From Xiashengella succiniciproducens (GTDB lineage: Bacteria; Bacteroidota; Bacteroidia; Bacteroidales; Marinilabiliaceae), in contig NZ_CP098400.1 of NCBI RefSeq assembly GCF_023674465.1, positions 2,074,801-2,138,800 on the forward strand: DNA of 64,000 bases, written 5' to 3'. The notes beneath the pieces were generated by a model that did not search any database, was not told the DNA's origin, and saw nothing but the letters and a program-made list of their open reading frames with translations. Below are positions 19,372-30,805 of this stretch, piece after piece (the first letter of the stretch is position 1; every line of letters begins with the position of its first letter). Both the position numbers and the translations under genes were made by a program.

Positions 19372-22300
19372 TTATTCAGCAAATCTTTCAGTCTCCACTT
19401 TACCACCGACAAGTTTCTCATATTCTGCACGAGAACCGACGATTATATTTTCATATTCACGTAGTCCTGTACCGGCAGGAATAAGGTGTCCGCAGATAAC
19501 GTTTTCCTTAAGACCTTCGAGGTTATCAACCTTGCCCTGAATAGCAGCTTCGTTGAGTACCTTTGTTGTTTCCTGGAAGGAAGCAGCTGACATAAAGCTG
19601 TTGGTTTGCAGTGCAGCACGAGTGATACCCTGTAGAACCTGGCTGGATGTAGCGGGAACTGCCTCACGGGCAACAACCGGTTTGAGGTCACGTCTTTTAA
19701 GTTGTGAATTCTCATCACGGAGACGACGTGCAGGGATGATCTGACCTGGACGCAGTGACTTAGAATCACCAGCATCCACAACAACCATCTTACCCCAGAT
19801 ATTGTCGTTTTCTTCCATGAATTCGATCTTGTCAATAACTTGCTTTTCAAGGAAGCGAGTATCACCCGGGTCATCAATTTCAACCTTACGCATCATCTGT
19901 CTAACGATGATTTCGAAGTGCTTGTCATTGATCTTAACACCCTGCAGGCGGTAAACGTCCTGAACTTCATTGACGATGTATTCCTGAACGGCTGTCGGAC
20001 CTTTGATGGCCAGAATGTCGGCAGGAGTAGTTGCACCGTCAGACAATGGAGTACCGGCGCGTACGTAGTCGTTTTCCTGAACAAGGATCTGCTTGGAGAG
20101 AGGTACGAGATACTTCTTAACCTCACCGGTCTTGGAAGTAATAATGATTTCGCGGTTTCCTCTCTTAACTTTACCAAAGGTTACCTCACCGTCAATTTCA
20201 GAAACGACTGCCGGATTAGAAGGATTACGAGCTTCAAATAGCTCGGTGATTCTTGGAAGACCACCGGTGATGTCACCGGCACGACCAAAAGCTCTAGGAA
20301 TCTTGGCAAGGATTTCACCTTGTTTGATTTCTTCTCCTTCATCAACGGCAATGTGAGCACCTACAGGCAAGTTGTATGAACGCAGAACCTCTCCGGTTTC
20401 TGAAACGATCTGTACACTTGGGTTCTTTGACTTATCACGGCTTTCGATGATAACCTTTTCACGGAATCCTGTTTGCTCGTCAGACTCTTCCTTATAAGTG
20501 ATACCGTCGATAAGGTTTTCAAATACTACCTTACCATTTCTTTCACTGATAATAAGAGCATTCCAAGGATCCCATTCACTGATTACATCACCTTTCTTGA
20601 TTTCCTGACCAGGCTTGATATGCAGTTTGGCACCATAAGGGATCGGATGTGTGGTCAGTGCGATATTGGTATTCTTGTCAATAATACGCAATTCAGCCAG
20701 ACGACCGATAACGACGTCAACTTCATCACCTGTTTCAGTTGTATAAGGTACTGTACGCAGTTCCTCGAACTCGGCAATACCGTCGTAACGTGCATACAGA
20801 CTATTTTCAGTTGTGATGTTACCTGCAGTACCACCCACGTGGAATGTACGCAGTGTCAACTGAGTACCAGGCTCACCGATTGACTGGGCAGCGATCACGC
20901 CGACAGCCTCACCCTTCTGAACCATATTACCTGTAGAAAGGTTACGTCCGTAACACTTGGCACAAACACCCTTATTGGACTCACAGGTCAGAACTGAACG
21001 GATTTCAACACGTTCAATTGGTGATTCATCAATAATAGTGGCCTCGTCTTCACATATTTCCTGACCTGCCCTGACAATGATTTCACCAGTAAGTGGGTGA
21101 TATACATCGTGCACAGAAACACGACCAAGAATACGTTCGAACAATGAAACAACAACTTCTTCGTTGCTCTTGACTGCAGTAGCAGTCAAGCCTCTTAGAG
21201 TACCGCAGTCTTCCTCGGTGATGACAACATCTTGAGAAACGTCAACAAGACGACGGGTCAGATAACCAGCGTCAGCTGTCTTAAGAGCGGTATCCGCCAA
21301 ACCTTTACGAGCACCGTGAGTTGAAATAAAGTACTCAAGTACCGACATACCTTCCTTGAAGTTTGCAAGAATCGGGTTTTCGATGATTTGTCCTCCATCA
21401 GCACCTGATTTTTGAGGCTTAGCCATCAAACCACGCATACCTGAAAGCTGACGAATCTGTTCTTTAGAACCCCGGGCACCTGAATCAAGCATCATATAGA
21501 TGGAGTTGAATCCTTGCTTGTCCTTGCTCAGTTTGTCCATCAGGATCTGAGTCAGTCTGGCATTAACGTGTGTCCAAATATCAATAATGGCGTTGTAACG
21601 TTCATTATTGGTAATGAAACCCATGTTATAGTTGTTCAGTACTTCCTCTACTTCCTCATAACCCTCTTTAACAAGAGCAGCCTTTTCATCTGGAATCAAT
21701 ACGTCGTGAAGGTTGAATGACAGACCACCCTCAAACGCCATCTTAAATCCAAGGCTCTTGATTGCATCAAGGAATTCTGAAGTCTCAGGAGCACCACATA
21801 CTTTAAATACATTACCGATAATATCCCTCAAAGCTTTCTTTGTAAGAAGCTCATTGATATAGCCAACCTTGGCAGGAACAACCTCATTGAAGAGGATACG
21901 GCCTACGGTTGTTTCAATTATTCTGGGTTGACGTGTACCGTCCTTTGTAAGGTCATTGATCTTAACCTTTACAAGAGCGTGTAATTCAACCTTCCTTTCA
22001 TTGAGAGATATTTTAGCTTCTTCGGGAGAATAGAAGATAGTTCCTTCACCCATAGCACCTGGACGCATCTTGGTCATATAATACAGACCAAGTACCATGT
22101 CCTGAGAAGGTACTGTGATAGGAGCACCGTTTGCAGGGTTCAGAATGTTCTGAGAACCCAACATCAGCATCTGAGCCTCCAGGATAGCAGCATTGCCAAG
22201 TGGCAAGTGAACAGCCATCTGGTCACCGTCGAAGTCTGCGTTGAACGCAGCACAGGCAAGCGGGTGCAACTGAATAGCCTTACCTTCAATGAGCTTGGGT

Positions 22301-23649
22301 TGGAAAGCCTGAATACCCAAACGGTGCAGAGTTGGAGCACGGTTCAGCAAAACCGGGTGTCCTTTCAGCACATTTTCAAGGATATCCCATACGACGGGAT
22401 CCTTACGGTCTACAATCTTCTTTGCAGATTTTACTGTCTTGACAATACCACGCTCAATAAGCTTCCTGATAATGAAAGGCTTATAAAGCTCAGCAGCCAT
22501 ATCCTTCGGAAGACCACATTCATGCATCTTTAGTTCGGGACCAACAACGATAACCGAACGTGCAGAATAGTCAACACGCTTACCCAACAGGTTTTGACGG
22601 AAACGACCCTGCTTACCTTTCAAGCTGTCAGAAAGAGACTTGAGAGGACGGTTGGCATCAGTCTTTACAGCATTTGACTTACGTGAGTTGTCGAATAATG
22701 AATCAACAGCTTCCTGAAGCATACGCTTCTCGTTACGGAGAATTACTTCTGGAGCCTTTATCTCAATAAGTCTCTTAAGACGGTTGTTACGGATGATTAC
22801 CCTACGATAAAGATCGTTGAGGTCGGATGTTGCAAAACGTCCACCATCAAGGGGTACCAGAGGCCTCAATTCAGGAGGAGTAACAGGTACAACCTTAACA
22901 ATCATCCATTCTGGACGGTTAACGCCCTTAGATTCTCTGAAAGACTCAACAACTTGCAGACGCTTCAGAGCCTCATTCTTTCTTTGTTGGGATGTCTCAG
23001 TGTTTGCCCTGTGACGCAGGTCAAACGACAACTCATCAAGGTCAAGACGCTCAAGAAGCATATGGAGAGCCTCAGCTCCCATTCTGGCGATGAACTTGTT
23101 TGGATCATCGTCATCCAACTGCTGGTTGCCTTTGGGTAGTGAATCAATAATATCCAGATATTCTTCTTCTGTGAGAAAGTCCATTTTCTGGATACCATCG
23201 GCTTCTTTAACACCGGGATTGATTACTACATATCTTTCATAATAAATTATAGCATCGAGCTTCTTACTCGGCAGACCGAGCAAATACCCAATCTTGTTGG
23301 GCAGGGAACGGAAATACCAGATGTGGGCCACAGGGACCACAAGGGAGATATGTCCCATGCGTTCACGGCGGACCTTCTTTTCTGTAACCTCAACCCCGCA
23401 TCGGTCGCACACAATACCCCTGTAACGGATACGCTTGTACTTACCGCAGTGGCACTCATAGTCCTTTACCGGACCGAAGATCCTCTCGCAAAAGAGGCCG
23501 TCCCGTTCAGGTTTATAAGTACGGTAGTTGATAGTCTCAGGCTTCAAAACTTCCCCACTGGAGCGTTCCAATATCTCTTCAGGTGAAGCCAAGCCTATAG
23601 ATATCTTGGTAAAATTACTCTTGACTTTCTGATCTCTCCTGAATGCCAT
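19372..23649 (-). CDS. rpoC: DNA-directed RNA polymerase subunit beta'
   Basis: A 1425-residue catalytic subunit of RNA polymerase. The N-terminal zinc site is intact ([20 protein letters not shown]). The metal-chelating active-site motif [14 protein letters not shown] holds the three catalytic aspartates. The second zinc site uses Cys in EEDCGTLRG and in [13 protein letters not shown]. Trigger-loop residues lie in [16 protein letters not shown]. It follows rpoB by 53 bases and is the last gene of the operon, ending at a strong terminator. Nothing is truncated. Confidence 0.98.
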   Translation of the reverse strand: MAFRRDQKVKSNFTKISIGLASPEEILERSSGEVLKPETINYRTYKPERDGLFCERIFGPVKDYECHCGKYKRIRYRGIVCDRCGVEVTEKKVRRERMGHISLVVPVAHIWYFRSLPNKIGYLLGLPSKKLDAIIYYERYVVINPGVKEADGIQKMDFLTEEEYLDIIDSLPKGNQQLDDDDPNKFIARMGAEALHMLLERLDLDELSFDLRHRANTETSQQRKNEALKRLQVVESFRESKGVNRPEWMIVKVVPVTPPELRPLVPLDGGRFATSDLNDLYRRVIIRNNRLKRLIEIKAPEVILRNEKRMLQEAVDSLFDNSRKSNAVKTDANRPLKSLSDSLKGKQGRFRQNLLGKRVDYSARSVIVVGPELKMHECGLPKDMAAELYKPFIIRKLIERGIVKTVKSAKKIVDRKDPVVWDILENVLKGHPVLLNRAPTLHRLGIQAFQPKLIEGKAIQLHPLACAAFNADFDGDQMAVHLPLGNAAILEAQMLMLGSQNILNPANGAPITVPSQDMVLGLYYMTKMRPGAMGEGTIFYSPEEAKISLNERKVELHALVKVKINDLTKDGTRQPRIIETTVGRILFNEVVPAKVGYINELLTKKALRDIIGNVFKVCGAPETSEFLDAIKSLGFKMAFEGGLSFNLHDVLIPDEKAALVKEGYEEVEEVLNNYNMGFITNNERYNAIIDIWTHVNARLTQILMDKLSKDKQGFNSIYMMLDSGARGSKEQIRQLSGMRGLMAKPQKSGADGGQIIENPILANFKEGMSVLEYFISTHGARKGLADTALKTADAGYLTRRLVDVSQDVVITEEDCGTLRGLTATAVKSNEEVVVSLFERILGRVSVHDVYHPLTGEIIVRAGQEICEDEATIIDESPIERVEIRSVLTCESNKGVCAKCYGRNLSTGNMVQKGEAVGVIAAQSIGEPGTQLTLRTFHVGGTAGNITTENSLYARYDGIAEFEELRTVPYTTETGDEVDVVIGRLAELRIIDKNTNIALTTHPIPYGAKLHIKPGQEIKKGDVISEWDPWNALIISERNGKVVFENLIDGITYKEESDEQTGFREKVIIESRDKSKNPSVQIVSETGEVLRSYNLPVGAHIAVDEGEEIKQGEILAKIPRAFGRAGDITGGLPRITELFEARNPSNPAVVSEIDGEVTFGKVKRGNREIIITSKTGEVKKYLVPLSKQILVQENDYVRAGTPLSDGATTPADILAIKGPTAVQEYIVNEVQDVYRLQGVKINDKHFEIIVRQMMRKVEIDDPGDTRFLEKQVIDKIEFMEENDNIWGKMVVVDAGDSKSLRPGQIIPARRLRDENSQLKRRDLKPVVAREAVPATSSQVLQGITRAALQTNSFMSAASFQETTKVLNEAAIQGKVDNLEGLKENVICGHLIPAGTGLREYENIIVGSRAEYEKLVGGKVETERFAE

Positions 23650-23702
23650 ATATAGTCGAGTATTAATTATTTAAAATGTGATACCGGCAAATACCGGAAG
23701 AT

Positions 23703-26700
23703 CTATTCAAGGTTGACACTCAAACCAAGACCACGCATTTCATGCAGCAATACGTTGAGTGATTCCGGTATACCTGGTGTTGGCAGCGGATCGCCCTTGA
23801 CAATTGCTTCATAGGCCTTGGCACGACCTACAACGTCATCAGATTTGACAGTCAGTATTTCCTGCAGGATATTGGCAGCACCGAAGGCTTCGAGTGCCCA
23901 AACTTCCATTTCCCCGAAACGCTGACCACCAAACTGAGCCTTACCACCAAGTGGTTGCTGAGTGATCAGTGAGTACGGACCTATAGAACGAGCGTGCATC
24001 TTGTCTTCGATCATGTGACCCAGCTTAAGCATATAAATCACACCAACTGTTACAGGTTGGTGGAACTTTTCGCCTGTGCCACCATCGTACAGATAAGTCT
24101 TACCAAAACTTGGAATACCTGCCATGTCTGTGTACTTGTTCAGGTCTTCTTCAGTAGCTCCATCAAAGATCGGAGTGGCAAACTTAACACCAAGAACATC
24201 TCCGGCCCAACCTAATACTGTTTCGTAGATCTGTCCAAGGTTCATACGAGAAGGCACACCCAACGGGTTAAGCACGATATCTACAGGAGTTCCGTCTGCA
24301 AGGAAAGGCATGTCTTCCTGACGTACGATACGGGATACAATACCCTTGTTACCGTGACGTCCCGCCATCTTATCACCAACGGTGATCTTACGCTTCTTGG
24401 CAACAAACACCTTGGCAAGCTGTACTATACCAGCTGGAAGCTCATCACCAATTGTGACATTGTACTTCTGACGTTTTTCCTTAGCTTCAAGTTCCTTGTA
24501 CTTGATCCTGAAATTGTGGATTACACGTGCAATAAGATCATTCTTATCCTTATCGGTAGTCCACTTGTGTGGATTGACATTCAGGTAATCGATTTCCTGT
24601 AATACCTTTTGGGTAAACTTAACACCCTTAGCTACTACATCGACTCCCATATAATCCTTGACACCCTGACTAGTCTTTGAGTTGATCAAAGTGAACAACT
24701 TGTCAACCAGGCGGGTTGTCAATTCGGCAACCCCACGGTTAAACTCTTCCTCAATCCTGGCCAGCATCGGCTTTTCAGAAGCACGAACTTTTCTGTCCTT
24801 GATAACCCTTGAGAAGAGTTTTTTGTCGATAATAACACCGTGCAGTGATGGCGGTGCCTTAAGCGAGGCATCCTTCACGTCGCCTGCTTTCTCCCCAAAG
24901 ATAGCCCTTAAGAGCTTTTCCTCCGGAGTCGGGTCGCTTTCACCCTTAGGAGTGATCTTACCAATCAGAATATCACCTGGTTTTACATGGGCACCAATTC
25001 TGATAAGACCATTCTCATCGAGATCCTTAGTAGCTTCTTCGCTGACATTGGGAATGTCGGCAGTAAGCTCTTCAAGACCTCGTTTTGTATCACGCACCTC
25101 AAGAGAGTACTCATCAATGTGGATAGAGGTAAAAATATCCTCTTTAACCAGCTTTTCATTGACTACGATAGCATCCTCAAAGTTGTAACCCTTCCAGGGC
25201 ATGAACGCAACCTTGAGGTTGCGACCCAGTGCAAGTTCACCATTTTCAGTACCATAACCTTCAGTCATGATAGTACCTTTCTGCACCCTCTGACCTTTCT
25301 TAACGATAGGCTTTAGGTTGATACAGGTATTCTGGTTGGTCTTGAGGAACTTGGTAAGCTTGTAACGCTTAGTTTCCGGGTCGAAGCTTACGAACTTATC
25401 ATCTTCAGTAAGGTCGTAGCGAATGACTATTTCTTCAGCATCAACATATTCAACTACACCGTCACCTTCAGCAAGGATCTGCGTACGTGAATCGTGAGCT
25501 ACTGTTTCTTCCAAACCGGTACCAACAATAGGAGCAGCAGGCCTAAGCAGAGGTACTGCCTGACGCATCATGTTTGATCCCATGAGGGCACGGTTAGCAT
25601 CGTTGTGTTCGAGGAAGGGAATCAGAGAAGCTGCAACTGAAGCGATCTGGTTGGGAGCAACGTCCATCAAATCTACCTCTTCAGCTTCAATATGCGGGAA
25701 GTCACCTTCCAGACGGGCTTTTACCCTGGGATTGACGAAGAAACCTTCATCATCAAGGGGAGCATTTGCCTGGGCGATTACCTTGGCTTCCTCTTCCTCA
25801 GCACTCAGATAAACAACGCTGTCGTTGCTGAGATCAACCTTCTTGTTTGTAACCTTACGATAAGGAGTTTCAATAAAACCGAGGTTGTTTACCTTTGCAA
25901 AGACGCAAAGTGATGATATCAGACCAATGTTTGGACCTTCAGGTGTTTCAATCGGGCAAAGACGTCCGTAGTGAGTGTAGTGAACGTCACGTACCTCGAA
26001 ACCAGCACGCTCTCTTGAAAGACCACCAGGACCCAAGGCCGACATACGGCGCTTGTGAGTAACCTCAGCAAGTGGGTTGGTCTGATCCATAAACTGAGAC
26101 AGAGCGTTTGTTCCAAAGAAGCTGTTGATTACAGAAGACAAAGTCTTACTGTTGATAAGATCAATAGGTGTAAAGACCTCATTATCGCGAACGTTCATAC
26201 GTTCACGGATAGTACGGGCCATACGGGCCAAACCGACTCCAAACTGATTGGCCAGCTGTTCGCCTACAGTGCGCACCCTACGGTTGCTTAAGTGGTCAAT
26301 ATCATCAACATCTGTCTTGGAATTGACAAGCTCTATCAGATATTTGATAATAGCAATTATGTCTTCCCTTGTAAGTATCCTTGTCTCAAGGTCAATGTCG
26401 ATACCCAGTTTCTTGTTAATTCTGTAGCGACCAACATCTCCAAGGTCGTAACGCTTGTCAGAAAAGAACAGTTTATCAATAACGTCACGTGCGGTAGCAT
26501 CATCCGGCGGATCTGCATTACGCAACTGACGATAGATGTAAACAACTGCCTCTTTTTCTGAGTTACATGGGTCTTTTTGAAGAGTATTGTAAATCAGTGC
26601 ATAGTCGCTGACACTTGTAGATTCCTTGTGTAGCAGAATAGTCTTAGCACCTGAATCAACAATCTCGTCTATATGTTCATTTTCGAGGATAGTTTCACGA

Positions 26701-27512
26701 TCAATGATCACCTCATTTCTTTCGATAGAAACTACTTCACCGGTATCCTCATCCACAAAGTCCTCAATCCATGATTTAAGAACCCTTGCAGCGAGTTTGC
26801 GGCCTACAACTTTCTTAAGTGCAGCCTTAGATACCTTAATCTCATCGGCCAGGCCGAATATTTCAAGAATATCTTTATCGCCTTCAAAACCGATAGCACG
26901 CAACAATGTAGTTACCGGAAGTTTCTTCTTACGGTCGATGTATGCATACATCACATTGTTGATGTCGGTAGCGAACTCAATCCAGGAACCCTTTAATGGA
27001 ATAATCCTGGCAGAATAAAGTTTGGTACCGTTGGCGTGAATACTTTGTCCAAAGAATACACCGGGGGAACGATGCAACTGTGAAACAACGACACGTTCGG
27101 CGCCGTTAATAATGAAGCTTCCCTTCTCAGTCATGTAGGGAACGGTACCCAGGTATACATCCTGAACAACCGTATCAAAATCTTCATGCTCGGGATCCGT
27201 ACAGTATAGCTTCAATTTAGCCTTGAGGGGCACACTGTAGGACAATCCGCGTTCGATACATTCCACGATTGAATAACGTGGAGGATCGATGTTATAATCC
27301 AGGAACTCGAGCACAAAGTTGTTACGGGTATCAGAAATTGGGAAGTTCTCCTGAAATACCGTAAATAACCCCTCTTTCCTTCTTTCCTCCGGAGTTGACC
27401 CCAGCTGAAAGAATTCACGGAATGATTTTAACTGAACCTCCAAAAAATCAGGAAACGGAAACTGACTTTTAATGGTGGCAAAGTTTATTCGTTTGGCAGT
27501 GTTTGGAGTCAT
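23703..27512 (-). CDS. rpoB: DNA-directed RNA polymerase subunit beta
   Basis: A 1269-residue subunit forming the other half of the RNA polymerase active cleft. The rifampicin region reads [47 protein letters not shown], with the usual Asp, His, Arg and Ser positions all wild-type in appearance, so no rifampicin-resistance change is evident. Other marks are [30 protein letters not shown] and, near the C-terminus, [25 protein letters not shown] hairpin attenuator lies in the 102 bases between rplL and this gene, which probably lowers rpoBC expression relative to the ribosomal proteins. Confidence 0.98.
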   Translation of the reverse strand: MTPNTAKRINFATIKSQFPFPDFLEVQLKSFREFFQLGSTPEERRKEGLFTVFQENFPISDTRNNFVLEFLDYNIDPPRYSIVECIERGLSYSVPLKAKLKLYCTDPEHEDFDTVVQDVYLGTVPYMTEKGSFIINGAERVVVSQLHRSPGVFFGQSIHANGTKLYSARIIPLKGSWIEFATDINNVMYAYIDRKKKLPVTTLLRAIGFEGDKDILEIFGLADEIKVSKAALKKVVGRKLAARVLKSWIEDFVDEDTGEVVSIERNEVIIDRETILENEHIDEIVDSGAKTILLHKESTSVSDYALIYNTLQKDPCNSEKEAVVYIYRQLRNADPPDDATARDVIDKLFFSDKRYDLGDVGRYRINKKLGIDIDLETRILTREDIIAIIKYLIELVNSKTDVDDIDHLSNRRVRTVGEQLANQFGVGLARMARTIRERMNVRDNEVFTPIDLINSKTLSSVINSFFGTNALSQFMDQTNPLAEVTHKRRMSALGPGGLSRERAGFEVRDVHYTHYGRLCPIETPEGPNIGLISSLCVFAKVNNLGFIETPYRKVTNKKVDLSNDSVVYLSAEEEEAKVIAQANAPLDDEGFFVNPRVKARLEGDFPHIEAEEVDLMDVAPNQIASVAASLIPFLEHNDANRALMGSNMMRQAVPLLRPAAPIVGTGLEETVAHDSRTQILAEGDGVVEYVDAEEIVIRYDLTEDDKFVSFDPETKRYKLTKFLKTNQNTCINLKPIVKKGQRVQKGTIMTEGYGTENGELALGRNLKVAFMPWKGYNFEDAIVVNEKLVKEDIFTSIHIDEYSLEVRDTKRGLEELTADIPNVSEEATKDLDENGLIRIGAHVKPGDILIGKITPKGESDPTPEEKLLRAIFGEKAGDVKDASLKAPPSLHGVIIDKKLFSRVIKDRKVRASEKPMLARIEEEFNRGVAELTTRLVDKLFTLINSKTSQGVKDYMGVDVVAKGVKFTQKVLQEIDYLNVNPHKWTTDKDKNDLIARVIHNFRIKYKELEAKEKRQKYNVTIGDELPAGIVQLAKVFVAKKRKITVGDKMAGRHGNKGIVSRIVRQEDMPFLADGTPVDIVLNPLGVPSRMNLGQIYETVLGWAGDVLGVKFATPIFDGATEEDLNKYTDMAGIPSFGKTYLYDGGTGEKFHQPVTVGVIYMLKLGHMIEDKMHARSIGPYSLITQQPLGGKAQFGGQRFGEMEVWALEAFGAANILQEILTVKSDDVVGRAKAYEAIVKGDPLPTPGIPESLNVLLHEMRGLGLSVNLE

Positions 27513-27550
27513 CTATCAACTATTTAATTGAACTTAAAACATACAAGCAT

Positions 27551-27588
27551 AAAAAGGTTTAGGATTCCGTAAAGCGGATTCCTAAACC
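27551..27588 (-). terminator. rplL-rpoB intercistronic attenuator
   Basis: On the minus strand a 14-bp stem with one mismatch (arms at 27575-27588 and 27556-27569, five-base loop) is followed immediately by TTTTT. It has the form of a rho-independent terminator placed between rplL and rpoB. Partial read-through here would set the ratio of ribosomal protein to polymerase mRNA. Confidence 0.8.
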
Positions 27589-27614
27589 ACATACCTTATA
27601 ATAAGGTTATCTTC

Positions 27615-27989
27615 TTACTTAAGTTCAACTTCTGCTCCAGCTTCTTCTAATTGTGCTTTTAATGCTTCAGCTTCTTCCTTAGTTACTTTTTCCTTGATAG
27701 CTGTAGGAGCCTTGTCAACTAATTCCTTAGCTTCCTTCAGACCAACACCAGTCATTTCCTTAACAAGCTTAACGATAGCTAGTTTTGAACCGCCTGCAGA
27801 CTTCAGGATTACGTCAAACTCAGTTTGTACAGCAGCTTCAGCAGCATCACCACCAGCAGCAGGTGCAACAGCTACAGCAGCAGCAGCTGGCTCAATACCA
27901 TATTCATCTTTCAATATAGTAGCTAACTCATTAACTTCTTTTACAGTAAGATTAACTAATTCTTCTGCAAGCTTCTTAATATCTGCCAT
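27615..27989 (-). CDS. rplL: Ribosomal protein L7/L12
   Basis: The 124-residue stalk protein that recruits translation GTPases. The N-terminal dimerisation part ([25 protein letters not shown]) is followed by an Ala-rich hinge ([19 protein letters not shown]) and the C-terminal domain ([39 protein letters not shown]). Length is normal. It lies 33 bases after rplJ and is followed by the attenuator hairpin before rpoB. Confidence 0.98.
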   Translation of the reverse strand: MADIKKLAEELVNLTVKEVNELATILKDEYGIEPAAAAVAVAPAAGGDAAEAAVQTEFDVILKSAGGSKLAIVKLVKEMTGVGLKEAKELVDKAPTAIKEKVTKEEAEALKAQLEEAGAEVELK

Positions 27990-28022
27990 TTTTGTAAGTG
28001 TTAAATTTCTGTTAGTAATTTT

Positions 28023-28541
28023 TTAGTTTCTCTCTTCCAAAGTTTTGAGGAGTCCGTGGATTGTAGTACCACCGGATTGAAGTGCTGATACAACATTCTT
28101 GATCGGCGATTGAAGCAGACCGATAACGTCGCCAAGCAGTTCCTCTTTAGATTTGATTGTAGCCAGAGTATCCAGCTGATTTGCACCAACGTAAACTGAT
28201 TCTTCAACGAAAGCACCTTTAAGCGCAGGACGTTGAGTCTTCTTTGCAAAGTCTTTGATCAGTTTTGCCGGCAGGTTACCGGTATTGGTAAACATTATAG
28301 CGGATACGCCTTTAAGGGTAACATCAATTCCTTCGATGTTCCTTTCGCTGGCCTCGATAGCCTTATTGAACAATGTATTCTTGACTACCACCAGCTGCAC
28401 GTCTTTTTGATAGCAGAGACGACGCAATGCTGTTGTTTCAGCAGCGTTCATTCCTGAAGTATCTGTAACATAAAAGTGTGGATACTCCTTTATCTTAGAC
28501 GCCAGTTCTTGGATTATTTCAGCTTTTTCTGTCTTTTTCAT
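28023..28541 (-). CDS. rplJ: Ribosomal protein L10
   Basis: The 172-residue stalk base protein that binds 23S rRNA and anchors L7/L12 dimers. FYVTDTSGMNAAETTALRRLC and VVVKNTLFNKAIE mark the globular domain, and the C-terminal helix (from about residue 140, SPIKNVVSALQSGGTTIHGLLKTLEE) is the L7/L12 binding arm. It lies between rplA (30 bases) and rplL in the standard order. In many bacteria the L10-L12 complex represses its own mRNA; the short spacer here leaves little room for a long leader structure. Confidence 0.97.
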   Translation of the reverse strand: MKKTEKAEIIQELASKIKEYPHFYVTDTSGMNAAETTALRRLCYQKDVQLVVVKNTLFNKAIEASERNIEGIDVTLKGVSAIMFTNTGNLPAKLIKDFAKKTQRPALKGAFVEESVYVGANQLDTLATIKSKEELLGDVIGLLQSPIKNVVSALQSGGTTIHGLLKTLEERN

Positions 28542-28571
28542 AGTTCCAAAATTTCTCTTTTAAGACATTAA

Positions 28572-29267
28572 TTAAACCTCAAGAGACTTGGGTTCAATCC
28601 GAATTCCGGGACTCATGGTACTAGACAGGAATACGCTCTTAACGTAGGCACCTTTTGCAGCAGACGGTTTTAATTTCATAACCGTGCTAACAAATTCCTT
28701 TACGTTATCTACCAATTGCTCGGGGGTAAAGGATACCTTGCCGACAGTAGTATGTATAATACCGTAACGGTCAACCTTGAAGTCGATCTTACCGGCTTTT
28801 ACTTCCGTTACAGCCTTACCGATATCCATGGTTACAGTACCGCTTTTGGGGTTCGGCATAAGACCGCGGGGTCCCAAAACACGTCCTAACGCACCAACCT
28901 TACCCATCACATTGGGAGTAGTGATAATCACATCTATATCAGTCCAACCTTCTTTGATCTTGTTGATATAGTCATCCAAACCAACGTGATCGGCACCGGC
29001 TTTTCTGGCTTCCTCTTCCTTGTCAGGCGTACAGAGAACCAGTACTCTGGTTTGCTTACCTGTACCATGTGGAAGGGTAACCACGCCACGAACCATCTGG
29101 TTAGCTTTTCTTGGGTCAACTCCCAGACGAATATCAATATCAACAGAAGCATCAAACTTGGTAGTGCTAATTTCCTTAACCAGTTTTGTTGCATCTTCGA
29201 TAGTATATGACTTCTTCTGATCGACCTTTTCTAGAGCTAACTTCTTATTTTTTGTCAGTTTTGTCAT
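28572..29267 (-). CDS. rplA: Ribosomal protein L1
   Basis: A 231-residue protein of the mobile L1 stalk, involved in release of deacylated tRNA. The signature [22 protein letters not shown] is complete, and the second domain insert (residues about 70-160) is normal. It starts 15 bases after the rplK stop. L1 commonly represses the rplK-rplA mRNA by binding a leader structure; a candidate target lies at 29786-29824. Confidence 0.97.
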   Translation of the reverse strand: MTKLTKNKKLALEKVDQKKSYTIEDATKLVKEISTTKFDASVDIDIRLGVDPRKANQMVRGVVTLPHGTGKQTRVLVLCTPDKEEEARKAGADHVGLDDYINKIKEGWTDIDVIITTPNVMGKVGALGRVLGPRGLMPNPKSGTVTMDIGKAVTEVKAGKIDFKVDRYGIIHTTVGKVSFTPEQLVDNVKEFVSTVMKLKPSAAKGAYVKSVFLSSTMSPGIRIEPKSLEV

Positions 29268-29282
29268 TTTCGCAAAAAGGTT

Positions 29283-29726
29283 TTAATTGTTACCAGGGAA
29301 TTCACCATCAACAGTGATACCCATACTTCTGGCGGTACCTGCAATCATCCTCATTGCGGAATCCATAGTAAAGCAATTCAAATCAGCCATCTTATCTTCA
29401 GCGATGGTCTTGATTTGATCCCAGGAAACGGAAGCTACCTTCTTTCTGTTTGGTTCAGCTGAACCACCCTTAATTTTAGCTGCTTCCAACAACTGAACAG
29501 CTGCCGGAGTTGTCTTAACGACAAACTCAAATGACTTGTCCTTATAAACAGTTATTAGAACCGGCAAAACCTTTCCGGGCCTGTCCTGTGTCCTGGCATT
29601 GAATTGCTTACAGAACTCCATAATGTTCACACCCTTAGAACCCAAAGCGGGACCTACTGGGGGTGATGGATTTGCTGCGCCACCTTTGATTTGAAGTTTA
29701 ATAAACGTTTCTACTTCTTTAGCCAT
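29283..29726 (-). CDS. rplK: Ribosomal protein L11
   Basis: A 147-residue protein of the GTPase-associated centre of the large subunit. The N-terminal domain has [35 protein letters not shown], including the proline-rich thiopeptide-binding region. The C-terminal rRNA-binding domain ends with [17 protein letters not shown]. It begins the rplK-rplA pair, 110 bases after nusG, with a folded leader in between. Confidence 0.97.
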   Translation of the reverse strand: MAKEVETFIKLQIKGGAANPSPPVGPALGSKGVNIMEFCKQFNARTQDRPGKVLPVLITVYKDKSFEFVVKTTPAAVQLLEAAKIKGGSAEPNRKKVASVSWDQIKTIAEDKMADLNCFTMDSAMRMIAGTARSMGITVDGEFPGNN

Positions 29727-29785
29727 TGTAGCAATTCATATTGGTTATTAAAATTCAGATCAAGGGAATAGCATTACTTTTGTCC

Positions 29786-29824
29786 GTAGAGACAATTATT
29801 AGATTGTCCTGGAAGCTCCGCTAC
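29786..29824 (-). promoter_or_regulatory. Candidate L1 operator / structured leader of rplK
   Basis: In the nusG-rplK gap the minus-strand RNA can form GUAG...CUAC (29821-29824 with 29786-29789) and an upper perfect stem GACAAU-AUUGUC. The two are separated by a strongly asymmetric internal loop (12 bases on one side, 1 on the other). Two short helices with an asymmetric loop are the general form of L1 binding sites, but I could not align it to a known one. Confidence 0.35.
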
Positions 29825-29836
29825 TAAACAAACACA

Positions 29837-30382
29837 CTATTCCTTTTCAACCTGTAAAAAGCTTAATTCAAGTGGAGTTTTTCGGCCAAATATTTTGACC
29901 ATTACTTTCAATTTCCTCTTGTCTTCGTTAACCTCCTCAATAACGCCGGTAAAACCATTAAATGGTCCATCTGATACCTTAACAGTTTCGCCAACAAAGA
30001 AGGGTATATTTATCTCCTCATTTGCCTCAGTAAGTTCATCTACCTTACCCAGAATGCGGTTAACTTCAGAAGAACGAAGTGGAGTAGGTTCATCTTCCCT
30101 ATCAGTAAGGAAACCTATAACATTAGGTACATTCTTCAGGATATGGGGAATCTCACCAACAAGTGCAGCCTCGATCAGTACATAGCCGGGGAAAAAGTTC
30201 CTCTCCTTGCTGATCTTTTTGCCATTGCGGATTTGATACACCTTTTCGGCTGGTATCAAAACCTGGCTGACATACTCCTGTAGCTTATGGTTTGCAATTT
30301 CGCTCTCGATATACTCCTTTACCTTCTTCTCCTTACCACCGATAGCGCGAAGTACATACCATTTTTTTTCAATTTCGCTCAT
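29837..30382 (-). CDS. nusG: Transcription termination/antitermination protein NusG
   Basis: A 181-residue elongation factor that binds RNA polymerase and links it to Rho or the ribosome. The NGN domain opens with KWYVLRAIGGKEKKVKEYIE and includes NFFPGYVLIEA. The KOW domain is at about 125-175 (VGETVKVSDGPFNGFTGVIEEVNEDKRKL). It lies 18 bases after secE, the usual bacterial arrangement. Confidence 0.97.
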   Translation of the reverse strand: MSEIEKKWYVLRAIGGKEKKVKEYIESEIANHKLQEYVSQVLIPAEKVYQIRNGKKISKERNFFPGYVLIEAALVGEIPHILKNVPNVIGFLTDREDEPTPLRSSEVNRILGKVDELTEANEEINIPFFVGETVKVSDGPFNGFTGVIEEVNEDKRKLKVMVKIFGRKTPLELSFLQVEKE

Positions 30383-30400
30383 TATTCCCGTGTCTCCCTG

Positions 30401-30595
30401 TTAGTATAACTTATTGTAGAGCCAATCAAGTATAGTGTCGAATGAAACGTCCATCAGATAAACGACAATTGCAATAATAGCTGAAGCTACCATTACAACA
30501 ACCGCACTGCTCTGTAGCTCTGACCATGTCGGCCAAGAGGTTTTCTTTACAAGTTCTGTATGAACTTCCTGAAAATACGTCCTAATTTTATTCAT
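30401..30595 (-). CDS. secE: Preprotein translocase subunit SecE
   Basis: A 64-residue single-span protein of the SecYEG channel. It shows the short-form SecE layout: an amphipathic N-terminal helix (RTYFQEVHTELVKKTSWPTWSEL, with the conserved W-P-(T/S)-W-x-E pattern) and one transmembrane helix (about residues 32-55). It sits between tRNA-Trp and nusG as in most bacteria. Confidence 0.96.
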   Translation of the reverse strand: MNKIRTYFQEVHTELVKKTSWPTWSELQSSAVVVMVASAIIAIVVYLMDVSFDTILDWLYNKLY

Positions 30596-30687
30596 CCGTA
30601 AATGCTTTGAAAACTATTAGCAGGAATAGTCTTGACCTTGCGGTTTGATCTTGGTTAATCAATAAACTATACCACCTTGTTTACTTG

Positions 30688-30760
30688 CACGGGAGGAGAG
30701 ACTCGAACTCCCGACACCTGGTTTTGGAGACCAGTGCTCTACCAACTGAGCTACACCCGT
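30688..30760 (-). tRNA. tRNA-Trp (anticodon CCA)
   Basis: A full 73-nucleotide cloverleaf is visible. The D arm is GCTC-AGTTGGTA-GAGC, the anticodon stem CTGGT/ACCAG encloses the loop CTCCAAA (CCA reads UGG), and the T arm is GGGAG-TTCGAGT-CTCTC. CCA is not encoded. The acceptor stem has one T-T mismatch (positions 6 and 67), while all other pairs are good. It lies between tuf and secE. Confidence 0.95.
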
Positions 30761-30766
30761 GTATAT

Positions 30767-30792
30767 TTGGGAATGCCCATAGGCATTCCCAA
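30767..30792 (-). other. Hairpin between tuf and tRNA-Trp
   Basis: TTGGGAATGCC (30767-30777) and GGCATTCCCAA (30782-30792) form a perfect 11-bp stem with a four-base loop, ending 6 bases before the tRNA-Trp 5' end in the direction of transcription. No T-run follows, so it is more likely an RNA processing or mRNA-stabilising structure than a terminator. Confidence 0.6.
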
Positions 30793-30805
30793 GTTACTAT
30801 GTTGA

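Noticed and set aside
24682-25188. Plus-strand open frame of 168 codons inside rpoB
   Set aside because: Antisense to highly conserved rpoB sequence, Ser-rich shadow translation, no start context.
29774-29781. TACTTTTG on the plus strand in the nusG-rplK gap as a promoter
   Set aside because: No plus-strand gene follows; everything for several kilobases is on the minus strand.
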